The notes below the pieces were generated by a model. That model worked only from the letters and a program-made list of their open reading frames with translations, was not told where the DNA came from and did no database searches. A stretch of 6,457 nt of DNA from contig JALWZK010000146.1 of NCBI GenBank assembly GCA_027002665.1, positions 1-6,457 on the forward strand. Direction: 5' to 3'. This document shows positions 1 to 6,149 of this stretch, piece by piece. How positions within the stretch are numbered: the stretch's first letter is position 1; each line of letters begins with the position of its first letter. A program made the translations under genes and the position numbers. This DNA is from Campylobacteraceae bacterium (GTDB lineage Bacteria > Campylobacterota > Campylobacteria > Campylobacterales > Sulfurovaceae).

Positions 1-611
1 ATATTAGATTGTTCGGTGCTACTCTATCTATAAAAGGTAAACAAGAACGTTCTCTTACAGGTCCAGTCCAATTTAGGTTGGGTCATTCGCTTAATAAGAC
101 AGAGATTCTCCAGTTCCAAGGTCAAACAACCTTGCCTTCAGGAGAATCTAAAAAGCAAGGAACTGTTACTGAATGGTGGGGCATCCGTTATGGTGTTTTT
201 TCAGTTTATGGCGTAGTGAATTTTAACAATACTTCAACTTCTATGAATCTTGAAGATGTGAAAAAATTGTTTGAGGCGATGAGTAATCTTTTTGAGGCCT
301 CATCTGCAATTACAAGAAGTAAATTGGGACATAAGTTGATCGGAATTCTGCTTGCGAAAACGCCGCATTATGTTGGAAATTTGGATTCTTACATACGCTT
401 GAAACAGGGTGATAGGGACATAACTTATGATGTAGATAAAGATGGTGAAGGTAAGAGGTTAACTTCGGGAAGGGATTGTACGTTAGATTTCTCTCAATTA
501 AAGGACAAATTAGGAGATGTTCCTTTGAAATTGTTGGTATCAAAAAATACTCTCTTTAGTTTTGCAGGGATATCGGATAAGGTGTTTGATGTGAACTCTC
601 TCCTTTCTTAA
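1..611 (+). CDS. cas7: Cas7 (Csh2-like) backbone subunit of type I-B Cascade, 5'-truncated by window edge
   Basis: This is the C-terminal part of a Cas7-family protein, the subunit that polymerises along the crRNA to form the backbone of the Cascade surveillance complex. The frame is open from the first bases (codons from position 3), and the first TTG at 9 lies inside the conserved stretch RLFGATLSIKG, so the true start is upstream of the window. About 202 residues are visible; Csh2-type Cas7 proteins are usually near 300, so roughly a third is missing. Visible hallmarks are RLFGA, then SLTGPVQF followed by GHSLN, then GVFSVYGVVNFN, and the later SKLGHKLIGILL, in the order seen in Csh2 proteins. 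The family call is from recognised motifs, not a search. Cas5 starts 23 bases after the stop. Four of nine visible arginines use AGG, a codon absent from the oor genes downstream. Confidence 0.88.
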   Translation, partial: IRLFGATLSIKGKQERSLTGPVQFRLGHSLNKTEILQFQGQTTLPSGESKKQGTVTEWWGIRYGVFSVYGVVNFNNTSTSMNLEDVKKLFEAMSNLFEASSAITRSKLGHKLIGILLAKTPHYVGNLDSYIRLKQGDRDITYDVDKDGEGKRLTSGRDCTLDFSQLKDKLGDVPLKLLVSKNTLFSFAGISDKVFDVNSLLS

Positions 612-634
612 TTTTTTCTTTTTAGGGTGATTTG

Positions 635-1297
635 ATGGTTGTATGTTTTGAAGTATCTGCTCCGTTTGCATTTTTCAAAAAGCCATTCACAAAAACTTCT
701 TCTGATGTTTATATTGTGCCGCCTAAAACTGCTATTATTGGTTTGATAGCTGCTATTAGAGGCTGGAAACGGGATTCTTATGATGACTATATTAGAAATA
801 CTCTTGTGGGGATAATTTTAGAGAAGATACCTTACAAAATACCTTTTAATTTTAATTTTGAAAATACAAAAGATACTAAATCTCCTCGCATTCAATTTGG
901 CGCGCAAGTTTTAAGGGACGTTAGATATAAGATTTTTATAAATGATGATTCTTTATATGAAGTTTTAAAAGATTTAAAACCGGTGTATACTCCTTATTTG
1001 GGTTCCTCAAATATGCTGGCATCTATTGAGAATGTTTCTTTAATCGATCTTTCTTTATCTTCTCTGAGTAGCTATACCTCTATTTCAGTTGTGCCAAAAA
1101 ATTCTAATGAAGCAAGGATTTATCCAGAACGTGGTGATCTTCTTTTCCAAGAAAGAATCCCTTATTGTTATGAGTATCTTGAGGGAAATAGAATGGCCCG
1201 TTTTAAGGATTTTGTTTATTCTTCTGCTCCACTCAAGGTTGAAAATAATCCTTCAAAAGTTCTTCAATTTGAGAAGGGCGTGGTGGTGATGTTTTAA
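635..1297 (+). CDS. cas5: Cas5 (type I-B, Cas5h-like) Cascade subunit
   Basis: Cas5 caps the 5' handle of the crRNA in type I Cascade and contacts Cas8 and Cas7. The N-terminus has the family pattern: a beta strand (VCFEVSAPFAFFKKP) followed by the conserved IVPPKTAIIGLIAAI segment at about residues 28-43. The length of 220 residues fits Cas5 of type I-B. I chose ATG 635 rather than the in-frame TTG at 632, because AGGGTGA at 624-630 lies 4 bases before the ATG and the TTG adds only one residue. The gene follows cas7 by 23 bases and its TAA overlaps the cas3 ATG (TAATG, 1295-1299), so the three genes are surely one operon. No frameshift or internal stop is seen. Subtype assignment rests on neighbours and motif resemblance. 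Confidence 0.85.
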   Translation: MVVCFEVSAPFAFFKKPFTKTSSDVYIVPPKTAIIGLIAAIRGWKRDSYDDYIRNTLVGIILEKIPYKIPFNFNFENTKDTKSPRIQFGAQVLRDVRYKIFINDDSLYEVLKDLKPVYTPYLGSSNMLASIENVSLIDLSLSSLSSYTSISVVPKNSNEARIYPERGDLLFQERIPYCYEYLEGNRMARFKDFVYSSAPLKVENNPSKVLQFEKGVVVMF

Positions 1298-2313
1298 TGT
1301 GTTTCTCCCACAACAACAAACTTCTCAAAGATCATCTGGAAGAAGTGTCTCTGGCTTCTACTTATCTCTATAAAGATGGTGTTTTGTTTCTGGCTTCTAT
1401 GCTTCATGACATTGCAAAATCTAACGATGCATTTCAGGAACGTATAACAGGCAAAAAATTGGAAAATCCTTCTTATTGGGAAAGGTTTGGCAAAAATGAA
1501 CATTCTTTACCTGGTGCTATATTTTTACTCAAAGAAAAAGGTTTTTCTGAAGATAATTTTTTATCGAGTTGGTTGATAGCTTCTCATCATATTGGGTTGG
1601 TTAAAGGGGCCTATAGTTTAGGTGAAAAATTAAAGTCTACTAGGGAGTTGAGGGGTTATTTAAAGGATGTAGAAAAGATTAGAAACAAACCCTGTGTAAA
1701 GGATGTAGTCTCTTCCCTAAAAGCTTCTCCTCATAAAGATGTTACAAGTTATTTGTTTATTAGTTTTATTAAATCTTGCAGGAGAAAACGAATTTTATAT
1801 GATCTTTTTATGGATCAGTATTTTAGGTTAGGTCATCTAATCTTGGCAGATCGTCTTTCTGCTTCTTTTGTGTTAAATAAGAGTAATTATTCTATTTTAT
1901 TAGAGAAGTTAGTTAAACCGCCTTTAGATTTTTCTTTTTCTCCAGAGGAGGTTTTAGAAAAGATCTCTATCCATTTTAAATCTTTAGAATTTCCTGTTGG
2001 GAGGTGGAGATATAAAATCCAAAAACAAATTCTTGAGGATTATGATCCTAATTGTTATGTTTATATGATGGATGTTCCTACTGGAGGTGGAAAGACAATT
2101 GCGGCTTTTTTGTTGGCTTTAAAAATCCTTTTTAAAGAAAACAAATCTCGCATATTCTACATGCTTCCTTATGTGAGTATCATAGATCAAACTTATGAGG
2201 TGATAAAGACTCTTATTAGAGATTTTTTGAATAGTTCTTTTTATCTTGATTTAGATCATTATCTTTCTTTTAGAGATTTGCCAAAAGAGATATTAAGAGA
2301 AAAATATATATAA
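1297..2313 (+). pseudogene. cas3: Truncated Cas3: HD nuclease domain plus first helicase motifs only
   Basis: Cas3 is the nuclease-helicase recruited by Cascade to unwind and degrade target DNA. The N-terminal HD domain looks intact: H13 (LKDHLEEV), H37-D38 with K41 (MLHDIAK), H69-S70 (EHSLPGA), H97-H98 (ASHHIGL) and D185 (LILADRL). The helicase part begins with a Q-motif-like segment (R238 to Q244), Walker A DVPTGGGKT at 259-267 and motif Ia MLPYVSIIDQ at 289-298. The reading frame then stops at 338 residues, against roughly 700-800 for full Cas3. The DEAH box, motif III and the whole second RecA-like domain are missing. Neither other + frame past the stop resembles Cas3, so one frameshift would not restore it. 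The start overlaps the cas5 stop by one base. The product cannot be a helicase; whether a free HD nuclease is made is unknown. A second in-frame stop (TAG, 2314-2316) follows directly. Confidence 0.85.
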
Positions 2314-2314
2314 T
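2309..2314 (+). promoter_or_regulatory. Consensus -10 box TATAAT overlapping the cas3 stop
   Basis: A perfect TATAAT lies across the cas3 stop codon (TAA at 2311-2313). No good -35 sits 16-18 bases upstream, but vegetative promoters in Campylobacterota often lack one. Transcription would start near 2321, about 47 bases before the ATG of the membrane-protein gene. The surrounding run of TA dinucleotides makes a chance match possible. Confidence 0.4.
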
Positions 2315-2324
2315 AGGGGTTATG

Positions 2325-2347
2325 TTTTAGGTTGTTCTATCCTAAAA
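2325..2347 (+). repeat. Stem-loop TTTTAGG / CCTAAAA before the membrane-protein gene
   Basis: A perfect 7-bp inverted repeat, arms 2325-2331 and 2341-2347 with a 9-base loop, ends 8 bases before the GGAGG ribosome site at 2356-2360. No T-run follows, so it is a poor intrinsic terminator for the cas operon. It could be a 5'-leader hairpin or an operator just downstream of the proposed transcription start. Confidence 0.4.
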
Positions 2348-2367
2348 TTAACTCTGGAGGTGTTTTG

Positions 2368-3027
2368 ATGAAGGAAATATTAATAGTAATTTTGTCTGCT
2401 ATAGTTGGCTACATTGTGCTATCAGCACTCTCTGTAAGTAACAGTCCTCAAGAGGCTATGCGTAGAATTATAGAGCAACCTCAAAATGGTTTAAAAGATA
2501 AAAAAGAGTTAGACTTAGTTCGATTAGAGAAGGAGCATGATGAAAAACTTAGGGAGTTACAGACTCAAAAAGATATAGAGGCTCTGAAGATTAAACAGAA
2601 TATAGAGATAACAAAAGATAAGTATAATACAGATGTAAAGTTAAAGGAGATAGATTTTAAAAGAGATAGCACCATTGCAGGGATAAAATATCAATCTGTA
2701 GAAAATCAAAAAGCTCAAGATAATAAGATGCTTATCACTATTGCCGTTTTAATATTTATATTGATATATATATATCTTAAGTATCAAAAGAATTTAGCCC
2801 AAATAGAGATAGAGAAGGATAGAGAGTATAAGAGTATGTTGGCTAAGAAAGAGTATGCAGAGAAAATTTTATCTATTGTCGCAAGTGGTAATATATCTAT
2901 AGAGACAGAGACAAGACTCCTTAAAATATTAGATGAGATAAATAATCCAAAGGTAGATACAAATAGAGGTATAATTCACCACCCTAATCCCGATATAGAA
3001 CAGCTCTCTTTTAATAGAAATAGATAA
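2368..3027 (+). CDS. Unrecognised two-helix membrane protein with long coiled coil
   Basis: I do not recognise a family for this 219-residue protein. It has a hydrophobic N-terminal helix at about residues 4-23, with no lipobox and only one N-terminal Lys to mark a signal peptide. A long charged helical stretch rich in Lys, Glu and Gln follows at about 42-118, very likely a coiled coil. A second membrane helix lies at about 121-137 and a further charged helical region at 138-175. The C-terminus is less ordered and ends in basic residues. Start ATG 2368 is preceded by GGAGG at 2356-2360; an in-frame TTG at 2332 lies inside a stem-loop and has no ribosome site. Isoleucine uses ATA in 21 of 31 cases, very unlike oorA. 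The gene sits where cas3 is broken, with its own likely promoter. That position alone does not link it to CRISPR function. Confidence 0.8.
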   Translation: MKEILIVILSAIVGYIVLSALSVSNSPQEAMRRIIEQPQNGLKDKKELDLVRLEKEHDEKLRELQTQKDIEALKIKQNIEITKDKYNTDVKLKEIDFKRDSTIAGIKYQSVENQKAQDNKMLITIAVLIFILIYIYLKYQKNLAQIEIEKDREYKSMLAKKEYAEKILSIVASGNISIETETRLLKILDEINNPKVDTNRGIIHHPNPDIEQLSFNRNR

Positions 3028-3045
3028 TTATATGCTTAATGTAAC

Positions 3046-3064
3046 TTTTATACTCTTCATAAAA
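3046..3064 (+). terminator. Weak AU-only stem-loop after the membrane-protein gene
   Basis: TTTTAT (3046-3051) and ATAAAA (3059-3064) can pair around a 7-base loop 18 bases after the stop codon, followed by TGTTTT. The stem has no GC pairs, so it would be a weak terminator; it is listed because it is the best candidate before the next operon. Confidence 0.22.
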
Positions 3065-3096
3065 TGTTTTGTCCTAAAAGGTAACATCAAAACTTA

Positions 3097-3125
3097 TTGA
3101 TAGAATAATTCTCCCTTATTAAAAT
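3097..3125 (+). promoter_or_regulatory. Candidate sigma-70 promoter for oorDABC
   Basis: TTGATA (3097-3102) and TAAAAT (3120-3125) are separated by exactly 17 bases, each one or two mismatches from consensus. Transcription would begin near 3132, giving a leader of about 75 bases before oorD. This is the best-scoring pair by eye in the intergenic region; such pairs are not rare in AT-rich DNA. Confidence 0.42.
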
Positions 3126-3152
3126 TCCCGTTATCCAAAGTAAGATATTCTG

Positions 3153-3165
3153 TTATCAGTGATAA
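3153..3165 (+). promoter_or_regulatory. Perfect 13-bp palindrome, operator-like, upstream of oorD
   Basis: TTATCAGTGATAA is a perfect palindrome centred on G3159, about 42 bases before the oorD ATG and some 20-30 bases downstream of the proposed start site. A partial copy, GTTATC, lies 22 bases upstream (3130-3135 against 3152-3157), about two helical turns. This geometry suggests a dimeric repressor site. It could also form a small 5-bp stem with a 3-base loop in RNA. It does not fit the FNR/CRP pattern with a four- to six-base centre. Confidence 0.35.
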
Positions 3166-3206
3166 AAAACCTCACTTAAATTAATTTTAAATTAAAGGGG
3201 AAACCT

Positions 3207-3539
3207 ATGGCAGTAATGAAAGCTCCTGAAAATACTCCAGTATGGGTAGATACTTCAAGATGTAAAGCTTGTGATATATGTGTTGATGCATGTCCAGCTG
3301 GTGTGCTTTCGATGCAACCAGAACCAACTTCTACATTGGGTGCAATGATTAGCGTAATTGCTCCTGAATCATGTATTGGATGTAATGAGTGTGAACTCTC
3401 ATGTCCAGACTTCGCTATATTTGTAGCAGATAGAAAAGAGTTTAAATTTGCAAAATTGACAAAAGAGGCAAAGGCAAGACAAGAGGCAATTGTAAATAAT
3501 GGATATAGATTGCCAAAAGATTATAAGGAGGCTAACTAA
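3207..3539 (+). CDS. oorD: 2-oxoglutarate:acceptor oxidoreductase, delta subunit (ferredoxin-like)
   Basis: This small soluble iron-sulfur protein carries electrons between the catalytic subunits of 2-oxoglutarate oxidoreductase and ferredoxin or flavodoxin. It has two classical CxxCxxCxxxCP motifs, C19-C22-C25-C29 followed by P30 and C56-C59-C62-C66 followed by P67, enough for two [4Fe-4S] clusters. At 110 residues it matches OorD. ATG 3207 is preceded by AAAGGGG at 3194-3200 with 6 bases spacing. The stop overlaps the oorA start (TAATG at 3537-3541). It is the first gene of a four-gene operon; the order delta-alpha-beta-gamma separates this enzyme from pyruvate oxidoreductase, which is arranged differently in these bacteria. 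The codons are typical of its operon, with AGA at all four arginines. Confidence 0.92.
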   Translation: MAVMKAPENTPVWVDTSRCKACDICVDACPAGVLSMQPEPTSTLGAMISVIAPESCIGCNECELSCPDFAIFVADRKEFKFAKLTKEAKARQEAIVNNGYRLPKDYKEAN

Positions 3540-4675
3540 TGTCAGCAACAAGAGAAGTAATTTCGAGTGGTAATGACTTGGCAGCTATGGCTGCGGTTGA
3601 TGCCGGATGTAGATTTTTTGGAGGGTATCCAATTACTCCTTCAAGTGAAGTGATGCATACAATCTCTGACCTTCTACCAAAAGTAGGTGGTGCAGCAATT
3701 CAGATGGAAGATGAGATAGGTGGAGTAGCGGCCGCAATTGGTGCAGGAATGTCGGGTGTTAGAAGTATGACAGCAACATCAGGACCGGGTATCTCACTTA
3801 AAGCTGAAAACTTAGGACTTGCGCAGATGGCTGAAGTGCCACTGGTTGTTGTAAATGTAATGAGAGGTGGTCCATCAACAGGTCTTCCAACAAGAGTTGC
3901 ACAGGGTGATGTTGCACAGGCAAAAAATCCATCTCACGGTGACTATAAATCAATTACTCTATGTGCTGGAAACTTAGCAGAGTGTTATACAGAGACTGTA
4001 AGAGCATTTAACTTAGCAGATAGATTTATGCAACCGGTATTTGTCCTATTAGATGAGACTATTGGACATATGCACGCTAAGGCTGTAATACCTACTGCTG
4101 AAGAGGTTAAAAAAGGAATTGTTCCAAGAAAGACTTTTGATGGTGCTCCAGAAGATTATAGACCTTATGATGTTCCACAAGACCAACCAGCAGTTCTTAA
4201 TCCAATGTTTAAAGGTTATAGATACCACTTTACAGGTCTCCACCATGACGCATTAGGTTTTCCAACGGAAGAGATTGAGACATGTAGAAAACTTATCGAT
4301 AGACTCTTTAGAAAAGTAGAAGAGCATAAAGATGAGATTGAATCAAACGAAGAGTATATGTTAGATGATGCTGATATTTTAATCATCGGTTATGGCTCTG
4401 CTTCACTTGCAATTAAAGAGGCTGTAGATATGCTTAGAGCTGAAGGAATTAAAGTTGGTATGTTTAGACCAATTACACTCTGGCCATCTCCTGAGAAGAG
4501 ACTGCATGAGTTAGGTCAAAAATTTGATAAGGTTCTATCTGTTGAGCTTAATCAAGGTCAATATTTAGAAGAGATTCAAAGAAGTATGGGAAGATTGGAT
4601 ATTGCAAAACTTACCAAAACAAATGGTCGTCCATTCTCTCCAGCTGATATTATTGAAAAAGTGAAGGAGCTTTAA
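3539..4675 (+). CDS. oorA: 2-oxoglutarate:acceptor oxidoreductase, alpha subunit
   Basis: The alpha subunit forms the active site with OorB and contributes the glutamate that activates thiamine diphosphate. It opens with the pyrimidine-binding domain: GGYPITPSSE at residues 28-37, MEDEIGGVAAAIGAG at 56-70 (E59 is the likely activating glutamate, by analogy with pyruvate:ferredoxin oxidoreductase) and TATSGPGISLK at 78-88. The stretch ending GLPTRVAQGD is also typical. A second Rossmann-like domain follows, with DILIIGYGS from residue 279, and a conserved ending with FSPADIIEKV. The length of 378 matches the separate-subunit family. AAGGAGG at 3525-3531 lies 7 bases before the ATG, and the start overlaps the oorD stop by one base. 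AGA supplies 18 of 19 arginines and CCA 16 of 22 prolines, as expected for a well-expressed core gene. Confidence 0.94.
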   Translation: MSATREVISSGNDLAAMAAVDAGCRFFGGYPITPSSEVMHTISDLLPKVGGAAIQMEDEIGGVAAAIGAGMSGVRSMTATSGPGISLKAENLGLAQMAEVPLVVVNVMRGGPSTGLPTRVAQGDVAQAKNPSHGDYKSITLCAGNLAECYTETVRAFNLADRFMQPVFVLLDETIGHMHAKAVIPTAEEVKKGIVPRKTFDGAPEDYRPYDVPQDQPAVLNPMFKGYRYHFTGLHHDALGFPTEEIETCRKLIDRLFRKVEEHKDEIESNEEYMLDDADILIIGYGSASLAIKEAVDMLRAEGIKVGMFRPITLWPSPEKRLHELGQKFDKVLSVELNQGQYLEEIQRSMGRLDIAKLTKTNGRPFSPADIIEKVKEL

Positions 4676-4676
4676 T

Positions 4677-5534
4677 ATGGCATTCAATTATGATCAATAC
4701 TTAAGAGTAAATAAGATGCCAACACTTTGGTGTTGGGGGTGTGGTGATGGTGTTATTTTAAAGGCATTTATCCGTGCAGTTGATAAACTTGGGTGGAATA
4801 AAGATGATATCTGTTTAGTTTCTGGTATTGGGTGTTCTGGAAGATTCTCCTCTTATGTAGATATGAATACTGTTCACACTACCCATGGGAGAACTGTAGC
4901 ATTTGCAACAGGTATTAAACTTGCCAATCCAGATAAACATGTCATCTGCGTAGCTGGTGATGGTGATGCTCTTGCTATTGGTGGAAATCATACAATTCAT
5001 GGTTGTAGAAGAAATATAGATATTACACTTATAGTCATAAATAACTTTATCTATGGTTTAACAAATTCACAGACATCTCCTACAACGCCACAAGGTTTCT
5101 GGACAGTTTCTCAAAAAGCTGGAAATATCGACCCAACATTTGATGGTTGTAAGTTAGCAGAGGCTGCTGGTGCATCATTTGTAGCGAGAGAGAATGTAAC
5201 AGCACCTAAGAAACTTGAAAAAGTATTATATGAGGCTATGAAGCATAGAGGTTTCTCATATGTAGAGGCTATGTCTAACTGTCATATTAATCTTGGTAGA
5301 AAAAATAAGATGCAATCTGCTATGGCAAATCTTGATTGGATTGATAGTATTACTGTATCTAAAAAGAAATATGATAAGTTAAGTCCTGAAGAGCAACTAA
5401 ATCTTCTTCCTACAGGTATTTTAAAACAAGATACAGAGGCTGCTGAATATTGTGATATGTATGAAGAGATTAAAAAAGTGCATCAAGGTAAGCGTAAAAA
5501 ACTAACTCAAGATGACTTTAAGAAAAAAATATAA
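4677..5534 (+). CDS. oorB: 2-oxoglutarate:acceptor oxidoreductase, beta subunit (ThDP and Fe-S binding)
   Basis: The beta subunit binds the diphosphate of thiamine diphosphate and a [4Fe-4S] cluster, and with OorA catalyses 2-oxoglutarate + CoA to succinyl-CoA + CO2 with ferredoxin reduction. WCWGCGDG at 18-25 gives two likely cluster cysteines (C19, C22); C53 in GIGCSGR and C202 in SNCHINLG are the probable other two. The ThDP motif is GDGDALAIGGNH at 94-105, with the paired NN at 122-123 and NSQTSPTTPQG at 130-140 completing the Mg-diphosphate site. The GDGDALAIG and SPTTP forms are typical of 2-oxoglutarate rather than pyruvate enzymes. Its 285 residues match the family. It starts one base after the oorA stop, with AAGGAG at 4664-4669 as ribosome site, and is clearly cotranscribed. 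Confidence 0.94.
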   Translation: MAFNYDQYLRVNKMPTLWCWGCGDGVILKAFIRAVDKLGWNKDDICLVSGIGCSGRFSSYVDMNTVHTTHGRTVAFATGIKLANPDKHVICVAGDGDALAIGGNHTIHGCRRNIDITLIVINNFIYGLTNSQTSPTTPQGFWTVSQKAGNIDPTFDGCKLAEAAGASFVARENVTAPKKLEKVLYEAMKHRGFSYVEAMSNCHINLGRKNKMQSAMANLDWIDSITVSKKKYDKLSPEEQLNLLPTGILKQDTEAAEYCDMYEEIKKVHQGKRKKLTQDDFKKKI

Positions 5535-5537
5535 GGA
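5533..5537 (+). promoter_or_regulatory. Ribosome binding site deciding the oorC start
   Basis: AAGGA overlaps the oorB stop codon. It is only 2 bases from the first in-frame ATG (5540) but 8 bases from the second (5546), which favours 5546 as the real oorC start. Confidence 0.5.
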
Positions 5538-5545
5538 TAATGGCT

Positions 5546-6112
5546 ATGAGTAGAATTGTAATGCGATTTACTGGTGTTGGTGGACAAGGTGTTCTTCTTG
5601 CTGGTGAGATTTTTGCTGCTGCAAAGATTAAAGATGGTGGTTTTGGTGTTAAAACCGCCACCTATACATCACAAGTTCGTGGTGGACCTACTGTTGTTGA
5701 TATTCAATTAGATGATAAAGAGATTTTTTATCCTTATGCTATTGATGGTCAAATTGATTTTATGCTCTCTGTGGCTGATATTAGCTATCAACAGTTTAAA
5801 AATGGTGTCCGAGAGGGTGGCACAATTATAATTGACCCAAATCTCGTTCACCCATCAGAGGAAGATAGAAAGAGATGGAATATTGTTGAAATTCCTATCA
5901 TTACTATTGCTAAGGAAGAGGTTGGAAATGTAATTACTCAATCGGTAGTTGCACTCGCTATCGCAAATACATATATGAAAGCGTTAGATGAGAAACTTCT
6001 TATTGAGACAATGCTTAGTAAAGTCCCTCCTCGATTTCATGAACTAAATAAAAAGGCCTATGAGTTAGGTAAAAAATATGCAATGGAAGCTATAGCTAAG
6101 GCAAAGGCATAA
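5546..6112 (+). CDS. oorC: 2-oxoglutarate:acceptor oxidoreductase, gamma subunit
   Basis: The gamma subunit of 2-oxoacid oxidoreductases belongs to the catalytic-domain family that binds CoA-side substrate and completes the complex. Near the N-terminus it has RFTGVGGQGVLLAGEIFA, the glycine-rich family signature, and then TSQVRGGPTVVDIQL, the conserved TxxxRGG block. The length is 188 residues from ATG 5546; an in-frame ATG at 5540 would add MA and is too close to the ribosome site. The gene follows oorB by 11 bases and closes the operon. Its stop codon is part of the lower stem of the hairpin at 6110-6149. No oddities are seen in the frame. The family is certain; the substrate is assigned from the operon order and the neighbouring subunits. 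Confidence 0.92.
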   Translation: MSRIVMRFTGVGGQGVLLAGEIFAAAKIKDGGFGVKTATYTSQVRGGPTVVDIQLDDKEIFYPYAIDGQIDFMLSVADISYQQFKNGVREGGTIIIDPNLVHPSEEDRKRWNIVEIPIITIAKEEVGNVITQSVVALAIANTYMKALDEKLLIETMLSKVPPRFHELNKKAYELGKKYAMEAIAKAKA

Positions 6113-6149
6113 ATAGTTAGAGGTAACAGATTGTTACCTCATCTATTTA
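6110..6149. terminator. Bidirectional stem-loop between convergent genes
   Basis: An upper stem GAGGTAAC (6120-6127) / GTTACCTC (6133-6140) with a 5-base loop sits on a lower stem TAAATAG (6110-6116) / CTATTTA (6143-6149), joined by a small internal loop. The lower stem uses the stop codons of oorC (TAA) and of the minus-strand gene (TAG). No long T-run follows on either strand, so termination efficiency is uncertain, but position and symmetry fit a shared terminator. Confidence 0.65.

Noticed and set aside
9..11. TTG as start of cas7
   Set aside because: The frame is open upstream to the window edge and the TTG encodes Leu within the conserved RLFGA motif.
310..543. Minus-strand open frame of 77 codons inside cas7
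   Set aside because: It lies wholly opposite conserved Cas7 sequence, with no convincing ribosome site and an unnatural composition rich in His, Tyr and Pro.
1089..1503. Extra + frame inside cas5 (1089-1289) and minus frame over cas3 (1294-1503)
   Set aside because: Both are shadows of well-supported cas genes in other frames, without family resemblance.
2332..2367. TTG 2332 as start of the membrane protein
   Set aside because: It is in the loop of a hairpin and has no ribosome site, while ATG 2368 has GGAGG at good spacing and begins directly with the hydrophobic helix.
2303..2368. Single frameshift or stop readthrough restoring Cas3
   Set aside because: The other two frames read only short non-Cas3 peptides before stops, and two in-frame stops (TAA, TAG) stand in a row.
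4049..5000. Minus-strand frames opposite oorA (4049-4246) and oorB (4815-5000)
   Set aside because: They lie opposite strongly conserved enzyme motifs and have no ribosome site I would trust.
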